A DNA stretch of 64,000 nucleotides from Anderseniella sp964390445 (GCA_964390445.1 CAYMJJ010000004.1:4110-68109), one strand, 5' to 3'. Shown: positions 29,748 to 39,365, counted from the stretch's first letter. The notes: generated by a model not told the origin, from the letters alone. A program made the numbers and translations.

Positions 29748-29778
29748 CCCCGGGAGGCCAGTCCTTCCGGGGTTTTTT
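29748..29778 (+). terminator. Rho-independent terminator after amtB
   Basis: CCCCGGGAGG pairs with CCTTCCGGGG (10 bp with one G-U) around a 5-base loop, followed by six T. It lies 39 bp after the amtB stop and separates the nitrogen operon from ftsK. Confidence 0.92.
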
Positions 29779-29799
29779 ACGGCCTCAACAGGTCAATGC

Positions 29800-29815
29800 T
29801 TAACGGGACCTTAAC
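29800..29815 (+). promoter_or_regulatory. CtrA-type box (TTAA-N7-TTAAC) upstream of ftsK
   Basis: TTAA at 29800-29803 and TTAAC at 29811-29815 with exactly seven bases between form a full match to the CtrA consensus. It sits 100-115 bp upstream of the chosen ftsK start and just after the amtB terminator, so it can only serve ftsK. Cell-cycle control is inferred. Confidence 0.6.
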
Positions 29816-29914
29816 CATCGCAGGCCAAAGTCACTCATGGAGCGTGAACGCAATCAGCCCCGGGGCAACCTGGTGCGCCGTATCACGCATGTGACTTTCC
29901 GGAGCTTCCCAGCG

Positions 29915-32578
29915 ATGCCGCGCACCCAGACCGCAGTTTCCCGTCAATCCGCCATACCAGCCGGACTGAAGGCATTCATCTGGCGCAGGTTCATGGAGCT
30001 CAAGGGAGTGGCCTTGCTGGCTTTCCTCGCTGCTCTGACCGTCATGCTGGCAACCTGGTCCGCCAACGATCCGTCCTGGAGCAACGCCGCTGACGGCACC
30101 GTTCACAACGCCCTCGGCTATCCCGGTGCCGTTGTTGCAGACAAGCTGGTCAGCTGGCTCGCTTTGGCCAATGCCATACTGCTCGCCATACCGGCTTTCT
30201 GGGCCATCGCCATCATGACCCACAACAAGCTGGGCAACTGGCAAGTGCGCGCCCCTTCTATGCTGGCGGCACTTCTGCTTGGCTCGACATTCCTCTCGCT
30301 GCTGCCGATTCCGTCAGTATGGCCGCTGGGACCCCGACTAGGCGGCGCTGCCGGAGACGCACTTGCTGGCATGCTTCTCGCGCTGCCGCGCCTGTTTGTC
30401 TATGACTGGCTGGCTGGCAGCCTCGCCGCAATTCTGTGCCTGACGGGAGCCATCTGGGCCATTTGCCTCGCAATCGGCATTGCGCCGATAAAGCTCCTGA
30501 AATCAATTGCGACCCTGCGCGCGCCCACCGCACGTATCGGGCACAAGGCGATTGCTGCCTCGTCGCGGGTTGCACAGACCGTCGGAACATTGCGGGACCG
30601 CAGCGCAGAATCCTTTACAGAGCCCGTTGCGACCGGCAGTTCCTCGCTGGACGCCAGCACTGCGGTTGAACCTTCTCTCAATGCACCGCATGGCAACAGC
30701 CTGCTCAACCGGTTGCGCGAACGCCAGTCTCGCCAGCCCGCTGAAATCCAGCCGGCCGCCGAACCTGACGGGCCGGATGCCATTCCGGCCTTCCTCACCC
30801 GTACTGCCCCGCTCAGCGATAACCGCATAGAGCCGCGACTGGAGCGATCAGCTGTCCCTTACAGGGAACCTGCCTTTGACGCAGTACCCCACGCAAAGCT
30901 GGACCAGCACTACGAAGAAGATTACGGATACGAAGACGAGACCGGAGAGCACCCGCAGCCAGCTGCCGTGCCTGCGCGAGTGCAGCAACCGGCCAAACCG
31001 ATCAAGCAGGGCAAGCGCATTGCCCGCGACATGCAGCCCAGCCTCATTCCCGGCAATCAGGTCGGCTTTGAGCTGCCGCCGTTAAGCCTGCTGGCTGAAC
31101 CCGATGCCTCCAACGGCAAGACCCAGCTTTCGGCCGACGCGCTGGAACAGAACGCGCGCATGCTCGAAGGTGTACTGGAAGATTTCGGTATTCGCGGCGA
31201 GATCATCAATGTACGCCCCGGTCCTGTCGTGACCCTGTACGAACTTGAACCCGCTCCAGGTATCAAGTCATCCCGCGTCATCGGGCTTGCCGACGATATT
31301 GCCAGGTCAATGAGCGCCATCTCCGTTCGCGTTGCGGTGGTGCCGGGCCGCAACGTGATCGGCATCGAGATGCCGAACTCGACCCGTGAAACAGTGTTCC
31401 TGCGCGAACTTCTGGCATCGCAGGATTTCGAGAAGACCAAGCACAAGCTGTGCATGGCACTGGGCAAGGACATTGGCGGTGAGCCATCCTTTGCTGACCT
31501 AGCGCGGATGCCACACCTGCTGATTGCCGGCACCACGGGTTCGGGCAAGTCGGTTGGCATCAACACCATGATCCTGTCACTGCTGTTCCGTCTGCCGCCG
31601 GACAAGTGCAAGCTGATCATGATCGACCCGAAGATGCTGGAGCTTTCAGTCTACGAGGGCATTCCGCACCTTCTGGCCCCGGTGGTGACCGACCCGCACA
31701 AGGCCGTGGTATCGCTCAAGTGGGCGGTGCGCGAAATGGAAGATCGCTACCGCAAGATGTCGAAGCTCGGTGTGCGCAACATTGACGGTTATAACGCACG
31801 CGCCGAACAGGCACAGAAGAAGGGCGAGGTATTCAGCCGCCAGATCCAGACCGGGTTCGATCCGGAAACCGGCACGCCGATCTACGAAGAAGAGCAGATG
31901 GACCTGTCGCCGATGCCCTACATCGTCGTCATCATCGACGAGATGGCCGACCTGATGATGGTGGCCGGCAAGGACATCGAGGGCGCAGTTCAACGCCTGG
32001 CGCAGATGGCGCGAGCCGCCGGCATCCACGTCATCATGGCCACCCAGCGTCCTTCGGTTGATGTCATCACCGGCACGATCAAGGCCAACTTCCCGACCCG
32101 CATTTCCTTCCAGGTAACGTCCAAGATCGACAGCCGGACGATCCTTGGAGAACAGGGAGCCGAACAGCTGCTCGGCCAGGGCGACATGTTGTACATGGCT
32201 GGCGGTGGACGAATCTCCCGTTTGCATGGTCCATTCGTGTCAGACGATGAAGTAGAGCAGATCGTGGCATACCTGAAGACGCAGGCCGCTCCGGAATACA
32301 TCGAGGCTGTCACCGAAGACAGCGGCGAGTTCGACGGCGCTGCCTATGGTGGCGAAATGGGTGGTAGTGGCGGTTCCGGCGATGACCTGTACGACCAGGC
32401 AGTCGCTGTCATCCTGCGCGACAGGAAAGTCTCGACAAGCTACATTCAACGTCGGCTTTCGATCGGTTACAACAAGGCAGCCAGCCTGATCGAACGGATG
32501 GAACAGGAAGGCCTGATCTCCGGTGCCAACCATGCGGGCAAAAGGGAAATCCTGGCCGGCTCGGATGGCGAAGGCTGA
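29915..32578 (+). CDS. ftsK: DNA translocase FtsK
   Basis: Septal DNA pump that coordinates chromosome dimer resolution with division. The protein is about 887 residues: four transmembrane segments within about residues 25-185, a proline/acid-rich linker to about 400, then the RecA-like motor with Walker A GTTGSGKS at 539-546, Walker B VVIIDEMADLMMV, and a C-terminal winged-helix gamma domain (STSYIQRRLSIGYNKAASLIERME) that reads KOPS sites. ATG 29915 (GGAG ten bases upstream) gives the family-like N-terminus; the frame also opens at ATG 29837. Confidence 0.95.
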   Translation: MPRTQTAVSRQSAIPAGLKAFIWRRFMELKGVALLAFLAALTVMLATWSANDPSWSNAADGTVHNALGYPGAVVADKLVSWLALANAILLAIPAFWAIAIMTHNKLGNWQVRAPSMLAALLLGSTFLSLLPIPSVWPLGPRLGGAAGDALAGMLLALPRLFVYDWLAGSLAAILCLTGAIWAICLAIGIAPIKLLKSIATLRAPTARIGHKAIAASSRVAQTVGTLRDRSAESFTEPVATGSSSLDASTAVEPSLNAPHGNSLLNRLRERQSRQPAEIQPAAEPDGPDAIPAFLTRTAPLSDNRIEPRLERSAVPYREPAFDAVPHAKLDQHYEEDYGYEDETGEHPQPAAVPARVQQPAKPIKQGKRIARDMQPSLIPGNQVGFELPPLSLLAEPDASNGKTQLSADALEQNARMLEGVLEDFGIRGEIINVRPGPVVTLYELEPAPGIKSSRVIGLADDIARSMSAISVRVAVVPGRNVIGIEMPNSTRETVFLRELLASQDFEKTKHKLCMALGKDIGGEPSFADLARMPHLLIAGTTGSGKSVGINTMILSLLFRLPPDKCKLIMIDPKMLELSVYEGIPHLLAPVVTDPHKAVVSLKWAVREMEDRYRKMSKLGVRNIDGYNARAEQAQKKGEVFSRQIQTGFDPETGTPIYEEEQMDLSPMPYIVVIIDEMADLMMVAGKDIEGAVQRLAQMARAAGIHVIMATQRPSVDVITGTIKANFPTRISFQVTSKIDSRTILGEQGAEQLLGQGDMLYMAGGGRISRLHGPFVSDDEVEQIVAYLKTQAAPEYIEAVTEDSGEFDGAAYGGEMGGSGGSGDDLYDQAVAVILRDRKVSTSYIQRRLSIGYNKAASLIERMEQEGLISGANHAGKREILAGSDGEG

Positions 32579-32666
32579 CCACGTGCGTGCCGCAATATCG
32601 CCGCGTTGACAGCAGACAACCCGAACTGAAACATTTGATCTGAACAATACCGGCAGGAGTGATGAG

Positions 32667-33329
32667 ATGATCTTTCGCAAAACGGCATGTGCCCTGATAG
32701 CCGCTGGCTTGCTTGCGGCCCCGGCGATGATCGCGTCTCCGGGTTCGGTCGGCACTGCCCTTGCGCAGGCACAGCTTTCAGAGCAGGACCAGGCCGCGTT
32801 ACAGCAGTTGAACACTTACCTCAATGACATAAGCTCCATGAGCGGCGATTTCGTCCAGACCAGCCCCCGCGGTCAGGTTGCCAATGGTGTGTTCTACATC
32901 TCAAAGCCTGGCAAAATGCGTTTCGAGTACGCCCCGCCCAGTCCGCTGCTTGTGGTTTCGGACGGTAGCTGGGTGACGGTGATGAACACACAGCGCAAAC
33001 GCGATGACCAATACCCGTTGTCTACTACACCCCTCAAGATCGTGCTTGCAGACCAGGTTGACCTGTTCAGGGATGCCATAATTCTGAGCGTCGAACACCG
33101 GGAAGACCTTTCCGCAATTACCATGCAGGAGAAGGGTCAGCTCGTTGCTGGTCAGCTCACCATGGTGTTGGATCGTGCGAACAATGAACTGGTCCAGTGG
33201 ATCGTAATCGATGGCAAGGGGCAACGCACCAGCGTTGAACTGGCAAATATCAACAAGGAAGCCCAGCCCGACCCCAAGCTTTTCGTGGTACAGCGCTCAA
33301 AGGAACGCAAGTCAGGAGCTGACAAGTAG
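32667..33329 (+). CDS. lolA: Outer-membrane lipoprotein carrier protein LolA
   Basis: A 220-residue periplasmic chaperone that ferries lipoproteins from LolCDE to the outer membrane. It has a signal peptide (cleavage near Ala-Leu-Ala-Gln, about residue 34), then the family signatures LNDISSMSGDFVQTSPRG, GVFYISKPGKMRFEY and VSDGSWVTV. It lies 88 bp after ftsK, the same order as in many proteobacteria. GGAGTGATGAG provides the ribosome-binding site. Confidence 0.95.
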   Translation: MIFRKTACALIAAGLLAAPAMIASPGSVGTALAQAQLSEQDQAALQQLNTYLNDISSMSGDFVQTSPRGQVANGVFYISKPGKMRFEYAPPSPLLVVSDGSWVTVMNTQRKRDDQYPLSTTPLKIVLADQVDLFRDAIILSVEHREDLSAITMQEKGQLVAGQLTMVLDRANNELVQWIVIDGKGQRTSVELANINKEAQPDPKLFVVQRSKERKSGADK

Positions 33330-33356
33330 CCGTCCCTGCAACGGCCAGAACACGAA

Positions 33357-34160
33357 ATGCGGATCGCAACCTGGAACATCAACTCGGTGCGGCTTCGCAT
33401 CGGCCTGGTGGTGAGGTTCCTGCAGGAATATCAACCGGACCTGCTGTGCCTTCAGGAAACCAAGTGCCCACCCGGACAGTTTCCGACCGCAGCCATCAAG
33501 CAGGCGGGCTACGGCTTTATCGCCGATAATGGCTACACAGGGCATCATGGGGTGGCCATTGTGTCGCGCCTGCCATTCGAGACAACGTCCTGCAACTCGT
33601 TCTGTGGCCGTAACGATGGCCGCCACATTTGTTTGCGGCCAGCAGGCTCCAGCCTTGTCATCCACAGTTTGTATGTACCGGCTGGTGGTGACGAGCCCGA
33701 CCCGGCAATCAACCAGAAGTTTGCCCACAAGCTTCAGTTCCTTGATGAACTGGGCGACTGGTGCCAGAGGCTCGATTATTCGGATGGATTGCATCACGTA
33801 CTGGCGGGGGACCTGAATGTTGCACCGCTCGAGCACGATGTCTGGTCGCACAAGCAGTTGCTAAAAGTAGTCTCTCATACGCCAGTGGAAACCGAAAGGC
33901 TTGACTCCGTCATGCGCGCCGGCGGGTTCCATGATCCGGTCAGGTCGCAGTTCCCCGAACCGGAAAAATTGTACTCATGGTGGAGCTACAGGGCACGAGA
34001 CTGGGAAAGCGCAAATCGCGGGCGTCGGCTTGATCACATCTGGGTGCCGCAAGCACTTGCAGGTCAATGTCGCAATGCCCGCATCATTCGCGATGCTCGC
34101 GGATGGGACAGGCCGTCGGACCATGTCCCGGTGATCGTCGATATTGACGAACTGGTTTAA
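33357..34160 (+). CDS. xthA: Exodeoxyribonuclease III
   Basis: A 267-residue AP endonuclease / 3'-5' exonuclease for base-excision repair. Catalytic motifs seen: MRIATWNINSVR (Asn), LLCLQETK (metal-binding Glu), GDLNVAPLEHDVW (Asp/Asn pair) and the terminal SDHVPV with catalytic His. It starts 27 bp after lolA and converges on the cyclic-nucleotide gene, with 3 bp between stops. Confidence 0.95.
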   Translation: MRIATWNINSVRLRIGLVVRFLQEYQPDLLCLQETKCPPGQFPTAAIKQAGYGFIADNGYTGHHGVAIVSRLPFETTSCNSFCGRNDGRHICLRPAGSSLVIHSLYVPAGGDEPDPAINQKFAHKLQFLDELGDWCQRLDYSDGLHHVLAGDLNVAPLEHDVWSHKQLLKVVSHTPVETERLDSVMRAGGFHDPVRSQFPEPEKLYSWWSYRARDWESANRGRRLDHIWVPQALAGQCRNARIIRDARGWDRPSDHVPVIVDIDELV

Positions 34161-34163
34161 GGC

Positions 34164-34649
34164 CTACTGATCCTCGTTCTTCAACAACTCATCCACCGGG
34201 CGTACATCGAAGTGCTCCTGGATGCCGGCCAGCTCCGCCGATGTCGAACCCAGCTTTTCACTTAGTACGTCAAGCACTTGCAAGGCGACCTCGGGAAACT
34301 CAGAACACAGCCGCATGAAGACCGATTGCTCGATGACAATGGCTTCGATCTCCGACTTGGCAACAAGCGTCACCTGCCTTGGCAGCCCGGCAATCATCGA
34401 CTGTTCGCCGAAGAACGCGCCCGGGCCGGCTAGCGCCAGCACGCTGTTGCTCTGCGCATCATGAACCACGGCTTCACCTTCGCGGATCATGATTGCGCTG
34501 GTGGCTTCATCGCCCGCCTCGAAGACCGACCGGCGAGCCGGCACCACGAGCTCATCGGACGAGAACAGCAACGTCTGCAAATGCGCCTCATCGACGTTGG
34601 CAAATATGGGGATTTGCTTCAGCAGGTTGACCGTTGCCCGGATGTTCAT
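34164..34649 (-). CDS. Stand-alone cyclic-nucleotide-binding domain protein
   Basis: A 161-residue protein made of one cNMP-binding (CAP_ED) domain: VFEAGDEATSAIMIREGEAVV, then GPGAFFGEQSMIAGLPRQVT (the phosphate-binding cassette region, where the canonical Arg-Ala/Ser pair reads PRQ) and a C-terminal helix. It has no DNA-binding HTH, so it is not a CRP-type regulator. Whether it still binds a nucleotide is unclear. It follows the response regulator gene by 30 bp on the same strand, so the two probably form one operon. Confidence 0.85.
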   Translation of the reverse strand: MNIRATVNLLKQIPIFANVDEAHLQTLLFSSDELVVPARRSVFEAGDEATSAIMIREGEAVVHDAQSNSVLALAGPGAFFGEQSMIAGLPRQVTLVAKSEIEAIVIEQSVFMRLCSEFPEVALQVLDVLSEKLGSTSAELAGIQEHFDVRPVDELLKNEDQ

Positions 34650-34679
34650 TTCAGACGCACCTTTTGAATGTGCGGGCCA

Positions 34680-35366
34680 TCAAGGTACCAACTTGTATCC
34701 GCCTGATTCGGTGACCAGCAACTGCGTCTGTGAAGGATCGGGTTCGATCTTCTGGCGCAGCCGGTAGATGTGGGTTTCAAGCGTATGCGTCGTGACGCCA
34801 GCGTTGTAGCCCCAAACCTCGTGCAGCAACACATCCCGGCCAACCACTTGCTCACCGGCGCGGTACAGGAACTTCAAGATCGCCGTTTCCTTTTCAGTCA
34901 GCCGGATCTTCTTCTTGTCATCGATGATCAGTACCTTGGAACTGGGCTTGAACGTGTAGGGGCCGATGGCAAACACCGCGTCTTCGCTTTGCTCGTGCTG
35001 CCGCAGTTGCGCGCGAATGCGGGCCAGCAACACCGCAAACTTGAACGGTTTGGTCACATAGTCGTTGGCACCGGCATCAAGTCCCAGGATTGTATCGGAA
35101 TCCGATGTCTCGGCGGTCAGCATTATCACTGGTCCTCGATACCCGTTCTTCCGCATGATCTTGCAGGCTTCGCGGCCATCAAGATCAGGCATGTTGACAT
35201 CGAGAATGACGAGGTCCACCAGCTCGGACTTGACATGCTGTACCGCAGCCTGGCCTCCGTTTAGGGCAGTGACGGAGAAATCATCGTGCAAGGAAAACTG
35301 CTCGGTGATCGTTTCGCGCAGTGCGTCATCATCATCGACAATAACAATTTTCTTCTTGTTGCTCAT
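34680..35366 (-). CDS. OmpR/PhoB-type response regulator
   Basis: A 228-residue protein: a receiver domain (acidic patch VDDDD at 10-14, phospho-acceptor Asp 56 in VILDVNMPDLDG, conserved Lys in VTKPF) and a winged-helix DNA-binding domain (LTEKETAILKFLYRAGEQVVGRDVLLHEVWGYN, TLETHIYRLRQKIE). No histidine kinase is encoded nearby, so its partner is unknown. It is first in an operon with the cNMP-binding protein and divergent from the L,D-transpeptidase gene. Confidence 0.93.
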   Translation of the reverse strand: MSNKKKIVIVDDDDALRETITEQFSLHDDFSVTALNGGQAAVQHVKSELVDLVILDVNMPDLDGREACKIMRKNGYRGPVIMLTAETSDSDTILGLDAGANDYVTKPFKFAVLLARIRAQLRQHEQSEDAVFAIGPYTFKPSSKVLIIDDKKKIRLTEKETAILKFLYRAGEQVVGRDVLLHEVWGYNAGVTTHTLETHIYRLRQKIEPDPSQTQLLVTESGGYKLVP

Positions 35367-35474
35367 TTCAGCCTGTAACCTGGTTTGAAGTTCTGCCCGA
35401 GCAACTGTAGTTGCCCGGGCTTGCTTTGCAAAGTCCGAGCCTTGTCACAGCAAAACAATTTTCTTCAGCAAGTT

Positions 35475-35981
35475 TTGATCAGGCGTGTGGCGGCCCGGCG
35501 GCACCATGCCCAGGCCCAGGCTGGAACCATGACCATGAATTGCAGCCTCGGGGCAGCAGGCATACGCCTCAACAAGCACGAGGGCGACCTCGCAACGCCT
35601 GCGGGTGTGTGGACCATGCGGCGCGTCCTGTACCGCGCTGACCGGATCATGCGGCCGCGCACCAGCCTGCCGGTCCGAAGCATTTCACCATATGACGGCT
35701 GGTGCGATGACCCCATGTCGAGGTTCTACAATCGACAGGTCAGGCTTCCGTTTGCCCACGGCCACGAGCAGCTATGGCGCAAGGACCATCTCTACGATCT
35801 GATTGTCGTGCTGGATCACAACGACCACCCGCCCGTGCCAGGGGCAGGTAGTGCAGTCTTCATCCACGTTCAACGGCCTGATATGGGCCCTACACATGGT
35901 TGCGTGGCTTTCCGGTTGAGAGATCTGAAGGTGTTGCTGGAGGTTTCCAACCACAATACACAACTGGTCGTCCCGGCTTGA
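35475..35981 (+). CDS. L,D-transpeptidase (YkuD) family protein without signal peptide
   Basis: The protein of about 168 residues has the YkuD catalytic signature: VFIHVQRPDMGPTHGCVAF, with the His and the nucleophilic Cys spaced as usual. These enzymes make 3-3 peptidoglycan cross-links or attach proteins to the wall. No export signal is visible. The domain seems to begin upstream of the first good internal ATG (35529), so I propose the TTG at 35475; ATG 35385 is also in frame. Start uncertain, family assignment firm. Confidence 0.78.
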   Translation: MIRRVAARRHHAQAQAGTMTMNCSLGAAGIRLNKHEGDLATPAGVWTMRRVLYRADRIMRPRTSLPVRSISPYDGWCDDPMSRFYNRQVRLPFAHGHEQLWRKDHLYDLIVVLDHNDHPPVPGAGSAVFIHVQRPDMGPTHGCVAFRLRDLKVLLEVSNHNTQLVVPA

Positions 35982-35993
35982 CGCGGTATCACG

Positions 35994-36668
35994 TTATCCG
36001 CGGGAGCCGAAGATTGCGCTGCCGACCCGCACATGCGTTGCGCCCAGTTCGACGGCGGTCTCATAATCACCGCTCATGCCCATGCTCAAGGTGACCAGGT
36101 CGTTTCGCTTCGCCAGCTTGGCCAGCAGCGCAAAGTGCAGGGCAGGTTCTTCGTCAACGGGGGGAATACACATCAGCCCGGTGATATCGAGCTGGTATGT
36201 CTGCCTGCATGTCTTGAGGAACTTGTCGAGATCCTCCGGCAGGATACCGGCCTTCTGCGGCTCATGACCGGTATTCACCTGCACCAATAACCCGGGTGAG
36301 CGGCCAACTGCCTGGATTTCTTTCGCAAGGGCCTTTGCCAGTTTCTCACGGTCAAGCGTTTCGATGCACTCGAACAGCTCTACCGCTTCGCGAGTCTTGT
36401 TGCTCTGCAATGGTCCGATCAGATGCAACTCGGTATCGGGATAGGTTTCCTTCAGCGCGGGCCATTTGCCTTGCGACTCCTGCACCCGGTTCTCGCCGAA
36501 CACCCGGTGTGGCAGTTGTAGAACTGGCTGTATGGCGTCAGCATCGAATGTCTTCGATACCACCACCAGAGTCACGTCGGACGGTTGCCGGCCGGCGCGC
36601 TCTGCTGCTTTCGCAATATTGCCGGTCACCTGGTTGAACCGGTCAGCTATATCATTGGTGAGCGTCAT
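35994..36668 (-). CDS. Pyridoxal-phosphate homeostasis protein YggS
   Basis: A 224-residue PLP-binding TIM-barrel protein (PLPBP/YggS/PROSC) that buffers PLP in the cytosol. The PLP lysine lies in VVVSKTFD, followed by FGENRVQE, LHLIGPLQSNK and the C-terminal LSMGMSGDYETAVELGATHVRVGSAIFG. ATG 36668 is the canonical start; the upstream extension overlaps the leuS leader. It is divergent from leuS with a 90-bp gap. Confidence 0.95.
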   Translation of the reverse strand: MTLTNDIADRFNQVTGNIAKAAERAGRQPSDVTLVVVSKTFDADAIQPVLQLPHRVFGENRVQESQGKWPALKETYPDTELHLIGPLQSNKTREAVELFECIETLDREKLAKALAKEIQAVGRSPGLLVQVNTGHEPQKAGILPEDLDKFLKTCRQTYQLDITGLMCIPPVDEEPALHFALLAKLAKRNDLVTLSMGMSGDYETAVELGATHVRVGSAIFGSRG

Positions 36669-36758
36669 CAATCTGGTCCGTGTTGCTTGCCCGTGCGATT
36701 GCTTCCTGATACTGCATCGCATCGACAGAAATCCATACCAGGCAGGCTTATCACATCA

Positions 36759-39365
36759 ATGTCGAGCGAGCGTTACAACCCCCGGGCAGCTGAACCGAAA
36801 TGGCAAAAAGCCTGGAGCGAGGCTGGCAGTTTCCTTGCCAGCAACGAGTCGGACAAGCCCAAGTATTACGTACTGGAGATGTTCCCGTATCCGTCCGGGC
36901 GCATCCACATGGGTCACGTCCGCAATTACACAATGGGCGACGTCATTGCCCGGTATCGCAAGGCGTGCGGCTACAATGTGCTGCACCCCATGGGATGGGA
37001 TGCATTTGGCATGCCCGCCGAGAACGCGGCAATGGAACGCAAGGTTCATCCCGGCACCTGGACCTACCAGAACATCGACACCATGCGTACGCAGCTCAAA
37101 TCCATGGGCTTGGCCATCGACTGGACCCGCGAGTTTGCGACCTGCGATCCTTCGTATTATGGCCACGAGCAGCGCATGTTCATCGAGTTCTACCGTGCCG
37201 GTCTGGTCGAACGCAAAGTCTCCATCGTCAACTGGGACCCCGTAGACCAGACAGTACTCGCCAACGAGCAGGTCATTGACGGCCGTGGATGGCGCTCGGG
37301 TGCGGCAGTCGAGAAGCGTGAACTGGCCCAGTGGTTCCTCAAGATTTCCGATTATTCGGAAGAGCTTCTGGAGGGTCTTGATGCGCTCACCGACTGGCCC
37401 GAGAAGGTCCGGTTGATGCAGCGCAACTGGATCGGCAAATCGGAAGGCCTCCGGTTTTCCTTCGAGCTCGAAGACGAGGCCGGCAACATGCTGGAGGACC
37501 GCCTGACGGTTTATACTACGCGCCATGACACCATTTTTGGCGCGAGCTTTTGTGCAATCGCCGCCGATCATGCGCTCACCCGCAAGGCAGCGGAGAGTTC
37601 TGCGGCGGTCAAAGCCTTTCAGAAGGAATGTGCTTCTCTCGGTACCAGCGAAGAGGCCATTGAGCGCGCCGAGAAGAAAGGACTGCCACTCGGCATCTAC
37701 GCGCGTCATCCATTTGATGCATCGCGGCGCTTGCCGGTTTATGCGGCCAACTTCGTGTTGATCAGCTATGGCGAAGGCGCTGTGTTTGGCTGTCCTGCCC
37801 ACGACCAGCGTGACCTGGATTTCGCCCGCAAGTACCACCTTGATGTCATTCCGGTGGTTGCCAGCAAGGGGGAAGAGGACGTTGAGATTGGCAACACGGC
37901 GCTGATCGAGAAGGATCAGTCATCTGTCCACATGATCAACTCGCAGTTTCTGGACGGCATGTCTGTCGATGCGGCCAAGGCAGAAGTCGCATCGCGGCTC
38001 GAAGCCCTGGGTACCGGCGAGAGGACAACCAACTATCGGCTGCGCGACTGGGGCGTCTCCCGTCAGCGCTATTGGGGCTGTCCAATCCCGTTCATCCATT
38101 GCGATGACTGCGGTGTCGTTGAAGTGCCGCTAGATCAGTTGCCGGTGGTGTTGCCGCAGGACATCACTTTCGACAAGCCCGGCAATCCGCTGGACCGTCA
38201 CATACAATGGAAGTCTGTTGCGTGTCCGAAATGTTCGAAGCCGGCGCGGCGCGAGACAGACACCTTCGATACGTTCATTGATTCCTCCTGGTACTACGCC
38301 CGGTTTTGCTCACCACATGCCGACGTGCCGGTGGACCCGGCGGCGGCGCAGTACTGGATGCAGGTGGACCAGTATATCGGTGGTATCGAGCATGCCATTC
38401 TGCACCTGCTTTATTCACGCTTCTTCGCCCGCGCCATGAAGCTGACCGGGCACCTCAACGTGAAGGAACCATTCAAGTCATTGTTCACCCAGGGCATGGT
38501 GATCCACGAAACGTTTCGCTCCTCGGCTGGCGAGTGGCTGATGCCGACGCAAGTTGAACGCCAAGGCGAGGATTGGGTGGAATCGTCTACTGGTAAGCCT
38601 GTCACGGTTGCCCCGGCCGAAAAGATGTCCAAGTCAAAAAGGAATGTCATCGACCCAGATGACATTATCGAGAAGTACGGGGCCGATACCGCACGCTGGT
38701 TCATGTTGTCTGATACCCCGCCGGAACGGGATATCGAGTGGACCGAGTCTGGTGTGCTCGGTGCATGGCGGTTTGTGCAGCGGGTCTGGCGGCTTGTCGG
38801 CGATGTTGTTGGCGTGCCGGTGACGACGGGTACAATTGTGCCAGCATCTTTTGACGACAGGACTGCTGTGGATTTGCAACGCGCCACCCACGCCGCCATT
38901 GCTGCAGTCGGTGATGACATAGCCGGTCTTCGCTTCAACCGGGCGATTGCGCGAATTTATGAGTTCGTCAATACGATCTCGGCGAGCATGTCCGATGGGG
39001 CACCGTCGAACGATCAGATCCGCGCAGCTCAGCGGCAGGCTGTGACGTCACTGGTACAGTTGTTTGCACCGATGATGCCGCATCTTGCCGAGGAGTGCTG
39101 GGGCAGGCTTGGCAAGGAAGGCTTCGTATGCGACAGCAGCTGGCCGTCACACGACAGGGCATTGCTATCATCGGATACAGTCACCATGGTGGTGCAGATC
39201 AACGGCAAGAAGCGGGCTGAATTGCAACTGGCCGTGGGCCTAAGCAGGACTGCTGTAGAAGAGGCATGCCTTAATCATGAGAATGTGGTACGTAGCCTCG
39301 GTGACATGTTGGTCCGAAAGGTCATTGTCGTGCCGAACAAGCTGGTGAATATTGTAGCGGGATGA
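36759..39365 (+). CDS. leuS: Leucyl-tRNA synthetase
   Basis: Class I synthetase of 868 residues charging tRNA-Leu. The HIGH-type motif reads HMGH at 50-53, the CP1 editing domain follows (T-rich TVYTTRHDTIFGA), and KMSKS is at 622-626. The C-terminal anticodon-binding region ends at MLVRKVIVVPNKLVNIVAG. ATG 36759 gives the usual N-terminus MSSERYNPRAAEPKWQ; the frame opens further upstream. The stop overlaps the lptE start (ATGA), so leuS-lptE-holA is an operon. Confidence 0.97.
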   Translation: MSSERYNPRAAEPKWQKAWSEAGSFLASNESDKPKYYVLEMFPYPSGRIHMGHVRNYTMGDVIARYRKACGYNVLHPMGWDAFGMPAENAAMERKVHPGTWTYQNIDTMRTQLKSMGLAIDWTREFATCDPSYYGHEQRMFIEFYRAGLVERKVSIVNWDPVDQTVLANEQVIDGRGWRSGAAVEKRELAQWFLKISDYSEELLEGLDALTDWPEKVRLMQRNWIGKSEGLRFSFELEDEAGNMLEDRLTVYTTRHDTIFGASFCAIAADHALTRKAAESSAAVKAFQKECASLGTSEEAIERAEKKGLPLGIYARHPFDASRRLPVYAANFVLISYGEGAVFGCPAHDQRDLDFARKYHLDVIPVVASKGEEDVEIGNTALIEKDQSSVHMINSQFLDGMSVDAAKAEVASRLEALGTGERTTNYRLRDWGVSRQRYWGCPIPFIHCDDCGVVEVPLDQLPVVLPQDITFDKPGNPLDRHIQWKSVACPKCSKPARRETDTFDTFIDSSWYYARFCSPHADVPVDPAAAQYWMQVDQYIGGIEHAILHLLYSRFFARAMKLTGHLNVKEPFKSLFTQGMVIHETFRSSAGEWLMPTQVERQGEDWVESSTGKPVTVAPAEKMSKSKRNVIDPDDIIEKYGADTARWFMLSDTPPERDIEWTESGVLGAWRFVQRVWRLVGDVVGVPVTTGTIVPASFDDRTAVDLQRATHAAIAAVGDDIAGLRFNRAIARIYEFVNTISASMSDGAPSNDQIRAAQRQAVTSLVQLFAPMMPHLAEECWGRLGKEGFVCDSSWPSHDRALLSSDTVTMVVQINGKKRAELQLAVGLSRTAVEEACLNHENVVRSLGDMLVRKVIVVPNKLVNIVAG

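Noticed and set aside
36756..37838. Leftward open frame of 360 codons opposite leuS
   Set aside because: Antisense to a conserved synthetase; no domain and no ribosome-binding site.
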